Notes: generated from the sequence alone by a model not told the origin. 39,087 nucleotides of DNA from DAMCAP01 sp032059445 (GCA_032059445.1 DAMCAP010000024.1:1-39087), one strand, 5' to 3'. Counted from the stretch's first letter, positions 1 through 8,373 are shown. Program-made: numbers and translations.

Positions 1-1
1 T

Positions 2-322
2 GACCTTCAGCAGGCTGTACAGGCAAATCAGCAGAGCCGAAATAGTTTAGGCCAGAGTTACAATTCTGGATATTCCAATTCCACCAGCAATACTGCATCG
101 ATGAACGCTAGTGACCTTCAGCAGGCTGTACAGGCAAATCAGCAGAGCCGAAATAGTTTAGGCCAGGGCTACAATTCTGGATATTCCAATTCCACCAGCA
201 GCACTGCATCGATGAACGCGACCGACCTTCAGCAGGCTGTACAGGCAAATCAGCAGAGCCGAAATAGTATAGGCCAGAGTTACAATGCAGGATCTACCAA
301 CTCTACAATGACCCCAGATCTT
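2..322 (+). repeat. 111-bp in-frame tandem repeat
   Basis: Units start near 101 and 212, with a nearly identical partial unit before 101 and a diverged, shortened one after about 300. Adjacent units differ at only a few positions, so they arose or were homogenised recently. Period is 111 bp, equal to 37 codons. Confidence 0.85.
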
Positions 323-397
323 GAGAGTATCCGTAAGGCAAATCAGGATAGCGCTAAGAAGGCTCAGCAATACAACAAGAATAACAACTCTTTCTAG
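2..397 (+). CDS. Gamma-SASP-like tandem-repeat protein (5' end outside window)
   Basis: The reading frame is open from the first bases of the window, so the gene is cut at its 5' end; the internal ATG at 101 is not the true start. The protein consists of a 37-residue unit (111 bp) repeated almost exactly: two full copies plus a shortened final one. Each unit carries a QQAVQANQQS block, then GQxYN, then a Ser/Asn/Thr-rich linker. It ends in a Lys/Asn/Gln-rich tail. Composition (no Cys, no Trp, Gln/Asn/Ser-rich) and the QQ-x4-NQQS-x4-GQ pattern resemble gamma-type small acid-soluble spore proteins (SspE of Bacillus), which are amino-acid stores degraded at germination. The GPR protease site typical of SspE is not obvious, so the assignment is inference. 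A terminator follows directly. It could instead be another low-complexity spore or surface protein. Confidence 0.5.
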   Translation, partial: DLQQAVQANQQSRNSLGQSYNSGYSNSTSNTASMNASDLQQAVQANQQSRNSLGQGYNSGYSNSTSSTASMNATDLQQAVQANQQSRNSIGQSYNAGSTNSTMTPDLESIRKANQDSAKKAQQYNKNNNSF

Positions 398-437
398 TAA
401 AAAAAGTACAACCTTGGGCTAACTTTGCTCCAAGAAC

Positions 438-478
438 GAAAGCACCCGCCGAATAGGTCGGGCGCTTTTTGTTTTTTT
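438..478 (+). terminator. Rho-independent terminator after the SASP-like gene
   Basis: A GC-rich stem (AAAGCaCCCG pairing with CGGGcGCTTT) with a short GAATAG-type loop is followed by a T-rich tract (TTTTTGTTTTTTT). It lies about 40 bp after the stop codon. The gene-free stretch 398-721 holds this, a second hairpin and the GH18 promoter. Confidence 0.8.
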
Positions 479-576
479 ATTTAGCATCGTTATTTAATTT
501 TTTACATTGATCTGATAAGCCAGCTGAGTAAGGGTGAGATACCAGACACATGATGCAAAGTAAATATATAATACAT

Positions 577-622
577 TCCCACTGACTTTGGTTCATTCCC
601 AAGGCTGGTGGGCTCTTTTTTT
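577..622 (+). terminator. Possible second terminator-like hairpin
   Basis: Imperfect inverted repeat (CCCACtgac with GGctGGTGGG, plus an inner TTGG/CCAA) followed by a run of seven T. Pairing is imperfect, so this is tentative. Confidence 0.4.
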
Positions 623-649
623 GTTGTAGTTTAAGAAATAGTGCCATTA

Positions 650-678
650 TTTACAGTATTGTGTAAAAATTCTACACT
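650..678 (+). promoter_or_regulatory. Putative sigma-A promoter of the GH18 gene
   Basis: TTTACA at 650-655, 17-bp spacer, TACACT at 673-678. The predicted start of transcription is about 35 bp upstream of the GTG start codon. Confidence 0.45.
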
Positions 679-721
679 TGATAAAATAGCAATAAAGTAA
701 CTGAGAAATGAGAAATCCAAC

Positions 722-2068
722 GTGCCAAAAGTTTCAAAAGTCCTGTTATCTGTATTTTTGCTATTCCTTGTAGTGAGTTTTGTATCACTCTATAATGATC
801 AAATAAGTAATCAAGCATTTTTTGAAACACAAGAAGGGGAAAGTAGCTCAGACGCAATGCAAGCTGAGAGTATGGAAGACCCAGAATCTTCACCAACCAT
901 GCCTTCCTCATCGGATGAATCAACATCTGATCCTTCTTCTAGCACCAGCTCCAAATCGGATATAAAACCCGAATCGTCTTTGCCACCACCTGCCCAGCCA
1001 AGTCCATCGTCCTCGGTGGGTAAGTATGTGGTTGGTTATTACACATCTTGGTCAACCTCACAGGGCTATCCTCCTTCCAGCATAGATGCAAAAAAGCTGA
1101 CCCATATTAATTATGCTTTTGCAGGGATTGATGAGGATCATAAAATACTGCTCAATAATCCTACAGTTGACCTAAAGAATTTTGAGGGGCTTAGGAGTCT
1201 TCGTAATCAAAATCCGAAGCTCAAGGTGTTAATTTCGGTAGGCGGTTGGGATGGCTCTAAGTATTTTTCGGATGTTGCCCTTACAGCCCAGAGCAGGGAG
1301 ACCTTTGCACAAAGCTGTGTGAATTTTTTGAAGAAGCACGATTTAGATGGCATCGACTTAGACTGGGAGTATCCTGTATCAGGTGGGATGGCAGGTAATA
1401 TCAATCGCCCAGAAGACAAGCAAAACTTCACCAAGCTCTTACAGGCAATACGCAGCAAGCTTGACGAGCAGTCAACAATCGATGGCAAGACCTATTATCT
1501 CACCATTGCAGGAGGAATTTCTGCAAGCTATGTATCCAATATCGAGCTGAAAAACATTTTGCAATATTTAGATTACATATTTATTATGGGCTACGATCTT
1601 CATGGGCCATGGGAGCCCTATGCTGACCTAAATGCTCCTCTTTATAGTCCACAAGAAGCCTCACCACAGCATAACACAAGTGTGAGTGACGCGGTAAATA
1701 TCTACCTAAAGGCCGGGGCACCCCCAAAAAAGCTTGTATTGGGCATGCCTTTTTACGGATATAGATATGACGTCACCGCTGATGGCAACGATGGCCTATA
1801 TCAGACCTATAGCAGTGCCAAGTCGATTAGCTACGATAGCATCTTAGCGTATCTATCCGACCCAGCCTACAGCCAATTCATCCACCCACAAGCAAAGGTG
1901 CCATATATCTATGGAAACGGTAGGTTTATTTCTTATGATGATCCAGCCTCTATAGCTCTTAAGACCCAATATGCAAAGGGCTTGGGCTTGGCGGGGGTAG
2001 GAGCTTGGGAGCTCTCTCATGATAGTCAGGGTGTGCTCCTTGATCGTGCATATGATACTCTAAACTAA
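722..2068 (+). CDS. Secreted or membrane-anchored GH18 (chitinase-like) glycoside hydrolase
   Basis: Family 18 glycosidases hydrolyse beta-1,4 GlcNAc polymers such as chitin, or related glycans, by substrate-assisted catalysis. The signature DxxDxDxE appears as DGIDLDWEYP, with the catalytic Glu near residue 216; an upstream SVGGW strand (about residue 175) and the later YDLHGPWE stretch also match the family. Residues 1-25 are Lys plus a hydrophobic segment acting as signal or anchor. Residues about 35-98 form a Ser/Pro/Glu-rich low-complexity linker, so the enzyme is displayed away from the membrane. No chitin-binding module is visible. The start is a GTG with only a weak ribosome site; the nearest ATG (708) is out of frame. 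Chitinase, spore-cortex or peptidoglycan-type substrate cannot be separated from sequence. It is transcribed alone, between its own promoter and terminator. Confidence 0.88.
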   Translation: MPKVSKVLLSVFLLFLVVSFVSLYNDQISNQAFFETQEGESSSDAMQAESMEDPESSPTMPSSSDESTSDPSSSTSSKSDIKPESSLPPPAQPSPSSSVGKYVVGYYTSWSTSQGYPPSSIDAKKLTHINYAFAGIDEDHKILLNNPTVDLKNFEGLRSLRNQNPKLKVLISVGGWDGSKYFSDVALTAQSRETFAQSCVNFLKKHDLDGIDLDWEYPVSGGMAGNINRPEDKQNFTKLLQAIRSKLDEQSTIDGKTYYLTIAGGISASYVSNIELKNILQYLDYIFIMGYDLHGPWEPYADLNAPLYSPQEASPQHNTSVSDAVNIYLKAGAPPKKLVLGMPFYGYRYDVTADGNDGLYQTYSSAKSISYDSILAYLSDPAYSQFIHPQAKVPYIYGNGRFISYDDPASIALKTQYAKGLGLAGVGAWELSHDSQGVLLDRAYDTLN

Positions 2069-2103
2069 AGACGCTTTGGTATAGAAGCGCAACAATGCAT
2101 TAC

Positions 2104-2150
2104 AATACCCCACTGGCCTATTGCTGTAGGCTAGTGGGGCGTATTTGTTT
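2104..2150 (+). terminator. Terminator after the GH18 gene
   Basis: Long hairpin: CCCCACTgGCCTA pairs with TAGGCtAGTGGGG, flanked by AATAC/GTATT, with a TTGCTG loop and then ATTTGTTT. It sits inside an upstream in-frame extension of the next ORF and shows that the extension is not coding. Confidence 0.85.
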
Positions 2151-2182
2151 GCTGGGGGCTTATTATCTTATGCTTGCATTGC

Positions 2183-2211
2183 TTGACAGGGTTACCACTC
2201 ACTTGTACAAT
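2183..2211 (+). promoter_or_regulatory. Consensus sigma-A promoter of the MocR gene
   Basis: A perfect TTGACA (2183-2188), 17-bp spacer and TACAAT (2206-2211). Transcription should begin about 2218, just before the ribosome site GGAGG at 2220-2224. This fixes the start codon of the following gene at 2233. The -10 region overlaps a small palindrome (ACAATTGT), a possible autoregulatory site. Confidence 0.85.
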
Positions 2212-2232
2212 TGTGTGGTGGAGGTGGATCAG

Positions 2233-3609
2233 ATGCCTGTTAATTCTTTTGAAAACTACCCGATGTCGTGGAAGCCTACGATAGATAAAAACGAAGCCCC
2301 CTTATATCGTACATTGGCAAAACAATTGGAGCAGGATATTATAGACGGGATGATCCTCCCAGGGACAAAGCTACCGCCTCAAAGGGAGTTGGCAGATTAT
2401 CTTGATGTGAATGTCAGCACTGTTTCAAAGGCATTGAAGGTCTGCGCTTTGAAAGGCCTCCTCAGCTCTACTATAGGAAGCGGCACATATGTGTCCTACG
2501 ATGCCCTTACAAATGCTTATTTGCTTACAGAGGGGAATCCCCATAACCTGATCGAGATGGGGGCTACCGTACCTGAGAGCTCTGCCAACGAGATCATGCT
2601 ACAGATACTCAAAACTATGGTCAATGAGCCAACGGCGGATAAACTGTTCTCCTATAATCGCCCCAATGATACATCCTGGCAGAAGGACGCAGCGGTGTCG
2701 TATCTCAAGAGATGTGGCTACGAAACCAATCGTGAGCATATCCTGTTCTCTAGTGGCGGGCAAAACGCGATTGTAGCTCTTCTTGCTGGGGTATTTCGAT
2801 ATGGTGATAAAATCGGTGTAGACGATCATATCTACTCGGGGATCAAAACAGCTGCCAATATGCTGGGCATACAATTGGTGCCCATCAAAGCCAAAGATGG
2901 TGCCATGGATGCAAATGCCCTTCGCAATGCCTGTAAACAAGAGGGACTAAGCGGGGTGTATCTGATCCCAGACTGTCAAAACCCTACTACACATACCATG
3001 TCTTGGTCATGTAGGCAAGAGATTGCTGCGGTGCTAAAGGAGCAGGGTATCTGGCTGATTGAGGACGCCACCTATCATCTTATGAATGAAAACCCCATGT
3101 TGCCGATTTCGTCCTTGCTACCCGAGCAATCGATCTATATTGCTAGTCTGTCAAAATCCATTGCGCCGGGCTTGCGACTGGCTTACATGGCTGTGCCTCT
3201 AGGGCTGAAATCAGCACTTTCCTTGGCACTGTATAACCTAAATGTTTCTGTATCACCCTTAATGGCCGAGCTGACAGCTCGATTGATTGTTTCGGGGCAG
3301 GTGGATCGTGTTCTTGAGACCCATAAAAAGCAAACAAGGGAGCGAAACCGGCTGGTCAACAAATATTTTTCTCCTAACCAATGCATAGGCGATGAAACCA
3401 GTATCTTTCGCTGGCTGTATCTACCCGATCACATGTCTGGAGCTGACTTTGAAAAAATGGCCTTGCAGCAGGGAGTGCAGGTTTATGGAGCAGAGCGATT
3501 TGCAGTGGGTAGCACTGTACCGCTAAAGGCTGTCCGCATCGCGGTTTGTGCGCCTCAGTCCATCGGTGAGTTAGAGCGGGGATTACAGCTCTTGCAGCAG
3601 ATATATTGA
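2233..3609 (+). CDS. MocR-type GntR regulator with aminotransferase-like domain
   Basis: MocR proteins fuse a GntR winged helix to a fold-type I aminotransferase domain that binds PLP as a sensor rather than as a catalyst. Residues about 15-85 form the GntR domain (PLYRTLAKQLEQDI..., then LPPQRELADYLDVNVSTVSKAL). Residues about 110-455 match class I/II aminotransferases, with PDCQNPT and the PLP-lysine motif SLSKSIAPGLRL (Lys about 308). The start is ATG 2233: GGAGG lies 8 bp upstream and the promoter is directly before it, whereas the longer frame back to 2095 crosses a terminator. 458 aa is normal for the family. The M20 amidohydrolase follows after 87 bp and is the likely target. The ligand is unknown; PdxR, GabR and TauR are family members, but none is specifically indicated. 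Confidence 0.9.
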   Translation: MPVNSFENYPMSWKPTIDKNEAPLYRTLAKQLEQDIIDGMILPGTKLPPQRELADYLDVNVSTVSKALKVCALKGLLSSTIGSGTYVSYDALTNAYLLTEGNPHNLIEMGATVPESSANEIMLQILKTMVNEPTADKLFSYNRPNDTSWQKDAAVSYLKRCGYETNREHILFSSGGQNAIVALLAGVFRYGDKIGVDDHIYSGIKTAANMLGIQLVPIKAKDGAMDANALRNACKQEGLSGVYLIPDCQNPTTHTMSWSCRQEIAAVLKEQGIWLIEDATYHLMNENPMLPISSLLPEQSIYIASLSKSIAPGLRLAYMAVPLGLKSALSLALYNLNVSVSPLMAELTARLIVSGQVDRVLETHKKQTRERNRLVNKYFSPNQCIGDETSIFRWLYLPDHMSGADFEKMALQQGVQVYGAERFAVGSTVPLKAVRIAVCAPQSIGELERGLQLLQQIY

Positions 3610-3614
3610 TAAAG

Positions 3615-3659
3615 AAAGCGTATGCCATACAATCTCGATATTGTATGGTATACGCTTTT
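3615..3659 (+). terminator. Long inverted repeat: terminator and possible MocR operator
   Basis: AAAGCGTATGCCATACAAT pairs almost perfectly with ATTGTATGGTATACGCTTT (a single G-T step) around a CTCGAT loop, followed by a short T run. It follows the MocR stop codon and its right arm overlaps the -35 of the next gene's putative promoter, so it may also serve as a regulator-binding site. Confidence 0.75.
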
Positions 3660-3669
3660 GTAGTATGAT
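3641..3669 (+). promoter_or_regulatory. Putative promoter of the M20 amidohydrolase
   Basis: TTGTAT (3641-3646), 17-bp spacer, TATGAT (3664-3669). The -35 and most of the spacer are in the right arm of the inverted repeat at 3615-3659. Confidence 0.5.
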
Positions 3670-3696
3670 AGCAGTAAAAGTAAGGAGGGCCATATC

Positions 3697-4878
3697 ATGA
3701 CTAAGCTGCAACATCAAATAGAGGAAATCAGAGAAGATCTAATCGATCTACGCCGTGATCTGCATCGCCACCCCGAGCTGGGCTTTGCAGAGTACTATAC
3801 TGCAGGCAAGGTAGCAGAGTATCTAAAAGACTGCGGCTATCAAGTGACCACCGGTATAGGCGGTACTGGCGTGATCGGTGTACTGTATGGAGCGGCTACA
3901 GGCCCTACCTTTGCCCTGCGGGCTTGCTTAGATGCTTTGGAGGTACCCGAGCAGACGGGAGTAGACTATGCTTCGGAGATACCAGGGCAGATGCACGCTT
4001 GTGGGCACGATGGCAATATGACGGTCACCTTAGGTGCTGCCAAAATCCTTGCCAAGTACCGAGATCTGCTAAATGGTAATATCAAGGTGATCTTCCAGCC
4101 CTCCGAAGAAAACACCGGCGGTGCAGCCCAAGTGGTGGCGGCGGGAGGGCTTCATAATCCCGACGTGGATGTAATGATCACTCCCCATATCTGGCATGAT
4201 GTGCCTAAAGGGAAGCTTGGCTTGCGTGCAGGTCCGGTAATGGCCAGCAGCGATTTATTTACCCTTAAGGTAAAGGGTGTGGCAGGTCATGGAGCATGGC
4301 CACATATGGCAGTTGATCCGCTGCCTGTGGCGGCGGAGTTGATCCTCGCTTTACAGAAGATTGTCAGCCGTGAGATCGACCCGATGATCCCCGCTTGCAT
4401 CTCCATCGGCAAGATGGAATACGGCACGGCAGCCAATGTGGTATCTCAAACTGTGGCGCTGCATGGCACTGTACGCACCTTTGACCACCATGTGCGAAGC
4501 TTCATCGAGAAGCGGATTGAAGAAATCGCCGATGGGGTAACCAAAGCCGCTCGGGCGAGCTATGCGCTGGAGTATCACCGTGTGATGCCACCTCTGGTCA
4601 ATGACCCTGAGTTTGTAGCCTTGGCCACAGGGGCATTGACGGATGCTTTTGGCAGCGAAGGAGTTACTGCCAATTATGCTGCCACCATGGGTTGCGAGGA
4701 GTTCTCAGTTTATCTGGATTATGTTCCGGGCATCTTTTTGCTGATCGGCAGCCAAGATCCAACTGAGCCACTGATTGAGATCCACAATCCGAAGTTCCTT
4801 TTCCCAGAGGAATGCCTGACAATTGGCGTAAGAGCGTTGTGTGAAATCGCCTTACACTATTTAAAGATAAAGGGATAA
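3697..4878 (+). CDS. M20-family metallo-amidohydrolase (N-acyl amino acid / hippurate hydrolase type)
   Basis: These cytoplasmic enzymes use two divalent metals to remove acyl groups from amino acids or to cleave small amides. The N-terminus has the family's DLRRDLHRHPELGF. Metal ligands are visible in MHACGHDGN (Cys102, His104) and QPSEENTGGA (Glu137-Glu138), with a later PHIWHDVP stretch. The ALRADxDALP motif reads ALRACLDALEVPE: the usual Asp after Ala is shifted or replaced, a mild oddity. The dimerisation or lid domain (about 185-300) contains KGVAGHGAWPH. Length 393 aa is typical. AAGGAGGG lies 7 bp upstream of the ATG. It sits directly downstream of the MocR regulator, which probably controls it. 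Substrate is not inferable. Confidence 0.88.
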   Translation: MTKLQHQIEEIREDLIDLRRDLHRHPELGFAEYYTAGKVAEYLKDCGYQVTTGIGGTGVIGVLYGAATGPTFALRACLDALEVPEQTGVDYASEIPGQMHACGHDGNMTVTLGAAKILAKYRDLLNGNIKVIFQPSEENTGGAAQVVAAGGLHNPDVDVMITPHIWHDVPKGKLGLRAGPVMASSDLFTLKVKGVAGHGAWPHMAVDPLPVAAELILALQKIVSREIDPMIPACISIGKMEYGTAANVVSQTVALHGTVRTFDHHVRSFIEKRIEEIADGVTKAARASYALEYHRVMPPLVNDPEFVALATGALTDAFGSEGVTANYAATMGCEEFSVYLDYVPGIFLLIGSQDPTEPLIEIHNPKFLFPEECLTIGVRALCEIALHYLKIKG

Positions 4879-4989
4879 ATCACCGCCATAAGATATGCTA
4901 AATCATGTACAATCAACTTATTCAAAAGCTCCCCCTCAGCTTTAGGCGAGTGTTTATAGATATTTTGCACACTTATCTAAAAAGGGTAT

Positions 4990-5023
4990 AAAAGGCGGAC
5001 AGCTTCGGCTGTCCGCCTTTTAC
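4990..5023 (+). terminator. Terminator after the M20 gene
   Basis: Perfect stem AAAGGCGGACAGC / GCTGTCCGCCTTT with a TTCG tetraloop, then TTACT. The rest of the gene-free stretch 4879-5266 shows only a weaker hairpin at 5212-5239 (ACAGGaTTGCT / AGCAAcCCTGT). Confidence 0.85.
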
Positions 5024-5266
5024 TATCTTTACACTGCATGATGTAGGCCGTTATCCCATCCATACATTTGATCAGTGCCCAATATTTCTGAGACCCCAGA
5101 GAGATATTTACCTAGCCGTTAGGATTGTAAACCAATATGGTTTGGGTCATATTGCGGTAAATTTGATTTTAGACGCGTTTTGTCATGCCCTGCATTGTAA
5201 TGTACAGACTAACAGGATTGCTAAAAAAAGCAACCCTGTATTTATAGTATTGAATTTATATGCTAT

Positions 5267-6289
5267 TTAACCTTTGGCGACTCCCATCTCAAACAAGTAA
5301 ATCGTTCCATCCTCGAGGCTTTCGGAAATGCCGCATAGTTGCTCCATGCCAGCTTCGTTGACATATGAAACGCCAAGGCTTGGGAAGTCAGGTAAAAAAG
5401 CTTGTATGATCAGCGGGGCATCAGGTGTAATCTCGGGTATATGATGCAAGACATTGCTTGCAAGATATCGATCTGTATTGGCATCATACTCTAGACTGTA
5501 GATCGTAACATCCTTGAGTGCTTCCTTGGGTATAATGAGTAGACTGTTGGCGCCCTCATCTTTAATAAATTTCTCAGCCGCTTTTAATTTCTCGAGCTGA
5601 TCCTGCGTCGCATAATCCACAGTTATCTTTATGGGACCAGAGATTTTTGCATATTCAGCATCCTGAGCTTGAATGTTGTACTTATAAGCTTTTACTTCCT
5701 TTGGTGACGCAACGCATATTTCGTTATTCTCATTTACATAAGCATTCTTGTAGCCTAATATATAGTTTTCGGGATGATAAATGAACTGTGACTCAACATC
5801 TACGCGAAACACGAAGATGGATAATGCGTCATCTTTGTTTCCGGCTGCTACCACAAGCTCTTTTGTGCCATCTTGGTTAAAGTCATAGCAGGCTATTTGA
5901 TAAGTATAAGAAGCAATAGCTTCATCATCTTTAAATACGTCTGGGCTAATATAATTTACAGCCAAATTTACAGCTTGTGATTTATAAACTGCATATAGCT
6001 TAGTGCCATTGGGAGTATCCCTTGAAATATGAAAATCCACAGTAATACTGTCTGAAATCTTCACGCTCATATCGGCTTCTTTACCGTCAAGTATTTCTTG
6101 CCCTGTTAATTGGATCGCATCCATATCCTTCCCTTCAAAAAGGTATTCTTGGGTGCTTTGCGATGGTTTTGGGGTTATTTGCTGTGATGATGTAGCCATG
6201 CTGCTTTCAGGGGCAGCTTCTTGGGTTGAGCAGCCCGCCAGCGAGCAAATTGCTAATACAGCTACCAAATGTATGATATAGTTTCTCAA
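5267..6289 (-). CDS. Putative lipoprotein, unknown function
   Basis: Not assigned to a family. The N-terminus is a lipoprotein signal: short charged start, hydrophobic stretch and the lipobox LAGC (Cys about 20), so it is probably diacylated and held on the outer face of the membrane. A Ser/Gln/Glu-rich linker (about 21-50) follows, then a domain of about 290 residues rich in short beta-strand-like segments, with CYDFNQDGTKELVVAAG resembling a calcium-binding or FG-GAP-like loop (DxNxDG) near residue 133. The start is TTG with GGAGG 7 bp upstream. It is the last gene of the minus-strand cluster that begins at 10789, so it may act with the other exported proteins there. Confidence 0.75.
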   Translation of the reverse strand: MRNYIIHLVAVLAICSLAGCSTQEAAPESSMATSSQQITPKPSQSTQEYLFEGKDMDAIQLTGQEILDGKEADMSVKISDSITVDFHISRDTPNGTKLYAVYKSQAVNLAVNYISPDVFKDDEAIASYTYQIACYDFNQDGTKELVVAAGNKDDALSIFVFRVDVESQFIYHPENYILGYKNAYVNENNEICVASPKEVKAYKYNIQAQDAEYAKISGPIKITVDYATQDQLEKLKAAEKFIKDEGANSLLIIPKEALKDVTIYSLEYDANTDRYLASNVLHHIPEITPDAPLIIQAFLPDFPSLGVSYVNEAGMEQLCGISESLEDGTIYLFEMGVAKG

Positions 6290-6331
6290 CAGAATTCCTC
6301 CAACACTTCATTATTTGCACGCACTAAGTAT

Positions 6332-7462
6332 TTATAGATTGTTGCCTGATCTTCTTTTAATAATTACGAAAGCAACGAGTAGTGTCACGCTCACCACAGG
6401 AATGATCATCCATAAAACAAAGGAGCTGCCAGTCGAATGTGCGTCGGCCATGGATGTCTTATTATCAAATGAAGATACTGTAAATTGAAACGGCTTTGCT
6501 GCATCGTCAATGGAAATTGTGCCGGTGATAACAGCTTCGCCATCGGCAATACCGGTGATAACACCTTTATCATCCACCTTTGCAACCTCAGGGTTAGAGG
6601 ATGCAAACTTCAAACTGTAAGGAAGCATCCCCGGTACAGTAATCACGGTTGGTGTTGTTGCTCCAATTGCGATGCGGTCATTTTGGGGGATTATCGATAC
6701 GTAATTTATTAGAATATCGTTCACAGCTTCATTGGTACTGTTTTCATCTACTGTGGTACCAAAAACTGATTCAATGTCTGCTGCTCGAGTTGCTTCCAGC
6801 ATAGGCTGCGCTGATCCCCAAATAAGGACTGGGGCTTCGGTATCAACTCGGTATACAGCGCTCATATCCCCCGCGATGTAGAATTTTGCAATCAAAGCAT
6901 TGGTATCTACAAAGTGTGCTTCAACGTCATAAAACCAACCATCCACCATTTCATCAGACATAGAGAGTTTATATTCGCCGTTATTGTGATTTAAGCTTGT
7001 TGCGGCAGTTGGCAGTTGCTCCAAGAGCTCTATTGCAGCTTCCTGCGTCACCTTGATATGGTTTTCCACAAATTTATAGTTGCCGCTTACTTCAATGGGT
7101 AGCTTGCCAGTTTGTTTTACAGTTACCACTCCATCACTTAAATCAAAAGTAATTTTTACATCACCTGTTTTTGGGTGCTCATATAGCCCAACTCCATTGT
7201 CATCTATGTAAAATGCTCCAGCGAGGCAGAAGCTATTGGAAGTATGCGTTTGCTCACTGCCTGCCATCATAAAGAACTCAAAGATGACCACATCATTCTC
7301 CAGATACAGGAGTGACAGAGTGCCGCTATTATATTGACTGTTATCAGCCTTGGCATAGGTTCCTTTTACTTCAGGCCACTGCATAGGAGGTGCGGCGTAG
7401 ATAGGAATACGGAGCAACAGTAGGGTAAGGGCAATCATCAAGACTCTTTTATATAAGCGCAT
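6332..7462 (-). CDS. Exported protein with Big_2-type Ig-like domain and C-terminal membrane anchor
   Basis: Residues 1-24 form a signal peptide (MRLYKRVLMIALTLLLL..., ending near AYAA-like IYAA). The central region, about 25-250, is not recognised. Residues about 255-335 look like a bacterial Ig-like group 2 domain: ITVPGMLPYSLKFASSNPEVAKVDDKG-type spacing, with the characteristic SSNPEVAKVD and GVITGIADGEAVIT. A transmembrane helix (about 348-368) followed by KRR anchors the C-terminus. No catalytic motif is visible; Big_2 domains usually serve adhesion or spacing. GGAGGG is 7-8 bp upstream of the ATG and overlaps the stop of the preceding gene (7466), so the two are translationally close and co-transcribed. 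Confidence 0.75.
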   Translation of the reverse strand: MRLYKRVLMIALTLLLLRIPIYAAPPMQWPEVKGTYAKADNSQYNSGTLSLLYLENDVVIFEFFMMAGSEQTHTSNSFCLAGAFYIDDNGVGLYEHPKTGDVKITFDLSDGVVTVKQTGKLPIEVSGNYKFVENHIKVTQEAAIELLEQLPTAATSLNHNNGEYKLSMSDEMVDGWFYDVEAHFVDTNALIAKFYIAGDMSAVYRVDTEAPVLIWGSAQPMLEATRAADIESVFGTTVDENSTNEAVNDILINYVSIIPQNDRIAIGATTPTVITVPGMLPYSLKFASSNPEVAKVDDKGVITGIADGEAVITGTISIDDAAKPFQFTVSSFDNKTSMADAHSTGSSFVLWMIIPVVSVTLLVAFVIIKRRSGNNL

Positions 7463-7465
7463 ACT

Positions 7466-8155
7466 TTATCCCTCCGCCAGATTTACTTCAAAATTCATCT
7501 GCTTAGGTGTTTGACCTTCCACCCAGTATTTGAGGATGTATACACCACTCTGTACCATAAGCCCACCGTTTGCCGGGTAGTAATCCCAGTTATAAAAGCA
7601 ATTTCCGTTTACATTTTTTACAACTAATCCGTTTTTTGCAATTAGATTGCCATATTCGTCGTAGATTTGGAAGCTAACTTTTTTCCCGCTTGCATTAAAG
7701 TAATCAAACTTGAAAACCTGCTTTGCATCTCCGTTATCTGTGTAGGTTTGGTAGGTCTCTGTGATTACAAGCTTGGGGCTGGGCGCTTTATGCGTTATTT
7801 GCAGCCTTCGGGAAAAGCCCTCCTGCACCGACGGATATGTAAATCTCACATCTAAATAGTACACCCCAGATTTCGTGCTCGCAAATGATCGTGAATATGT
7901 GATTATTGTCCCAAATCCGACAGCCAGTGTTTTAAAGTTCTCTATTACAGTACCGTTGGAGTCAACTAGCTTCGCCGATACCGTGCCGCTGACAGTTATA
8001 CGCACCGGCATAACAAACTTCCCGTCTTTATTAGAGGTGCTTTGAAACTGGATCACATCCGCCGCCGTTAATGCCGACACAGGAGCCGAAAAGAGGCAGC
8101 CAATGCTGGCAACGAAAAGCAATAAGGCCAGTGTTTTACTGATTAGCTTCTTCAT
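7466..8155 (-). CDS. Secreted protein, beta-rich, unknown function
   Basis: Signal peptide MKKLISKTLALLLFVASIG..., cleavage probably after VSA near residue 28. The mature part (about 200 aa) has two similar beta-rich halves ending in YYLDVRFTYP and YILKYWVEGQ, an arrangement seen in Ig-like or DUF-type extracellular modules, including the FlgD-like or T9SS-like pattern YDEYGNLIAKNG...NCFYNWDY. This resemblance is inference. AAAGGTGA lies about 8 bp upstream of the ATG. It precedes the Big_2 protein by only 3 bp, so both are probably made together as surface components. Confidence 0.7.
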   Translation of the reverse strand: MKKLISKTLALLLFVASIGCLFSAPVSALTAADVIQFQSTSNKDGKFVMPVRITVSGTVSAKLVDSNGTVIENFKTLAVGFGTIITYSRSFASTKSGVYYLDVRFTYPSVQEGFSRRLQITHKAPSPKLVITETYQTYTDNGDAKQVFKFDYFNASGKKVSFQIYDEYGNLIAKNGLVVKNVNGNCFYNWDYYPANGGLMVQSGVYILKYWVEGQTPKQMNFEVNLAEG

Positions 8156-8184
8156 TAACGTTCACCTTTCAAAAGTAATACTGT

Positions 8185-8373
8185 TTAATCTCGTATGCAG
8201 TTTAGAAAGATAAGCAGTATCGTCAAAATACTATACAGGATGAAGCAGGTGGGCTGGCAACCAAAATCGCAGATAAAACTCTGACCCTTTGTGGTTCCAG
8301 ATGGATAGTAGCATACAAGCACGCAACCCCCATATCTGCTATTGTAGAAATGTATACAGGCATATACTTTCAC
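8185..8373 (-). CDS. Possible small Cys-rich membrane peptide (62 aa)
   Basis: Open frame of 62 codons on the operon strand, ending 29 bp before the secreted protein gene. An AGGTG ribosome site lies 8 bp before its ATG. The peptide has seven Cys in the first two thirds and a hydrophobic stretch near residues 43-59. It resembles no family known to me. Short length, unusual composition and lack of any supporting homology keep confidence low; it may be untranslated spacer. If not coding, 8156-8550 is a gene-free stretch within the cluster. Confidence 0.3.
   Translation of the reverse strand: MKVYACIHFYNSRYGGCVLVCYYPSGTTKGQSFICDFGCQPTCFILYSILTILLIFLNCIRD

Noticed and set aside
2095..2232. Upstream extension of the MocR ORF (46 extra codons)
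   Set aside because: It contains a strong terminator and the consensus promoter; the ribosome site fits ATG 2233.
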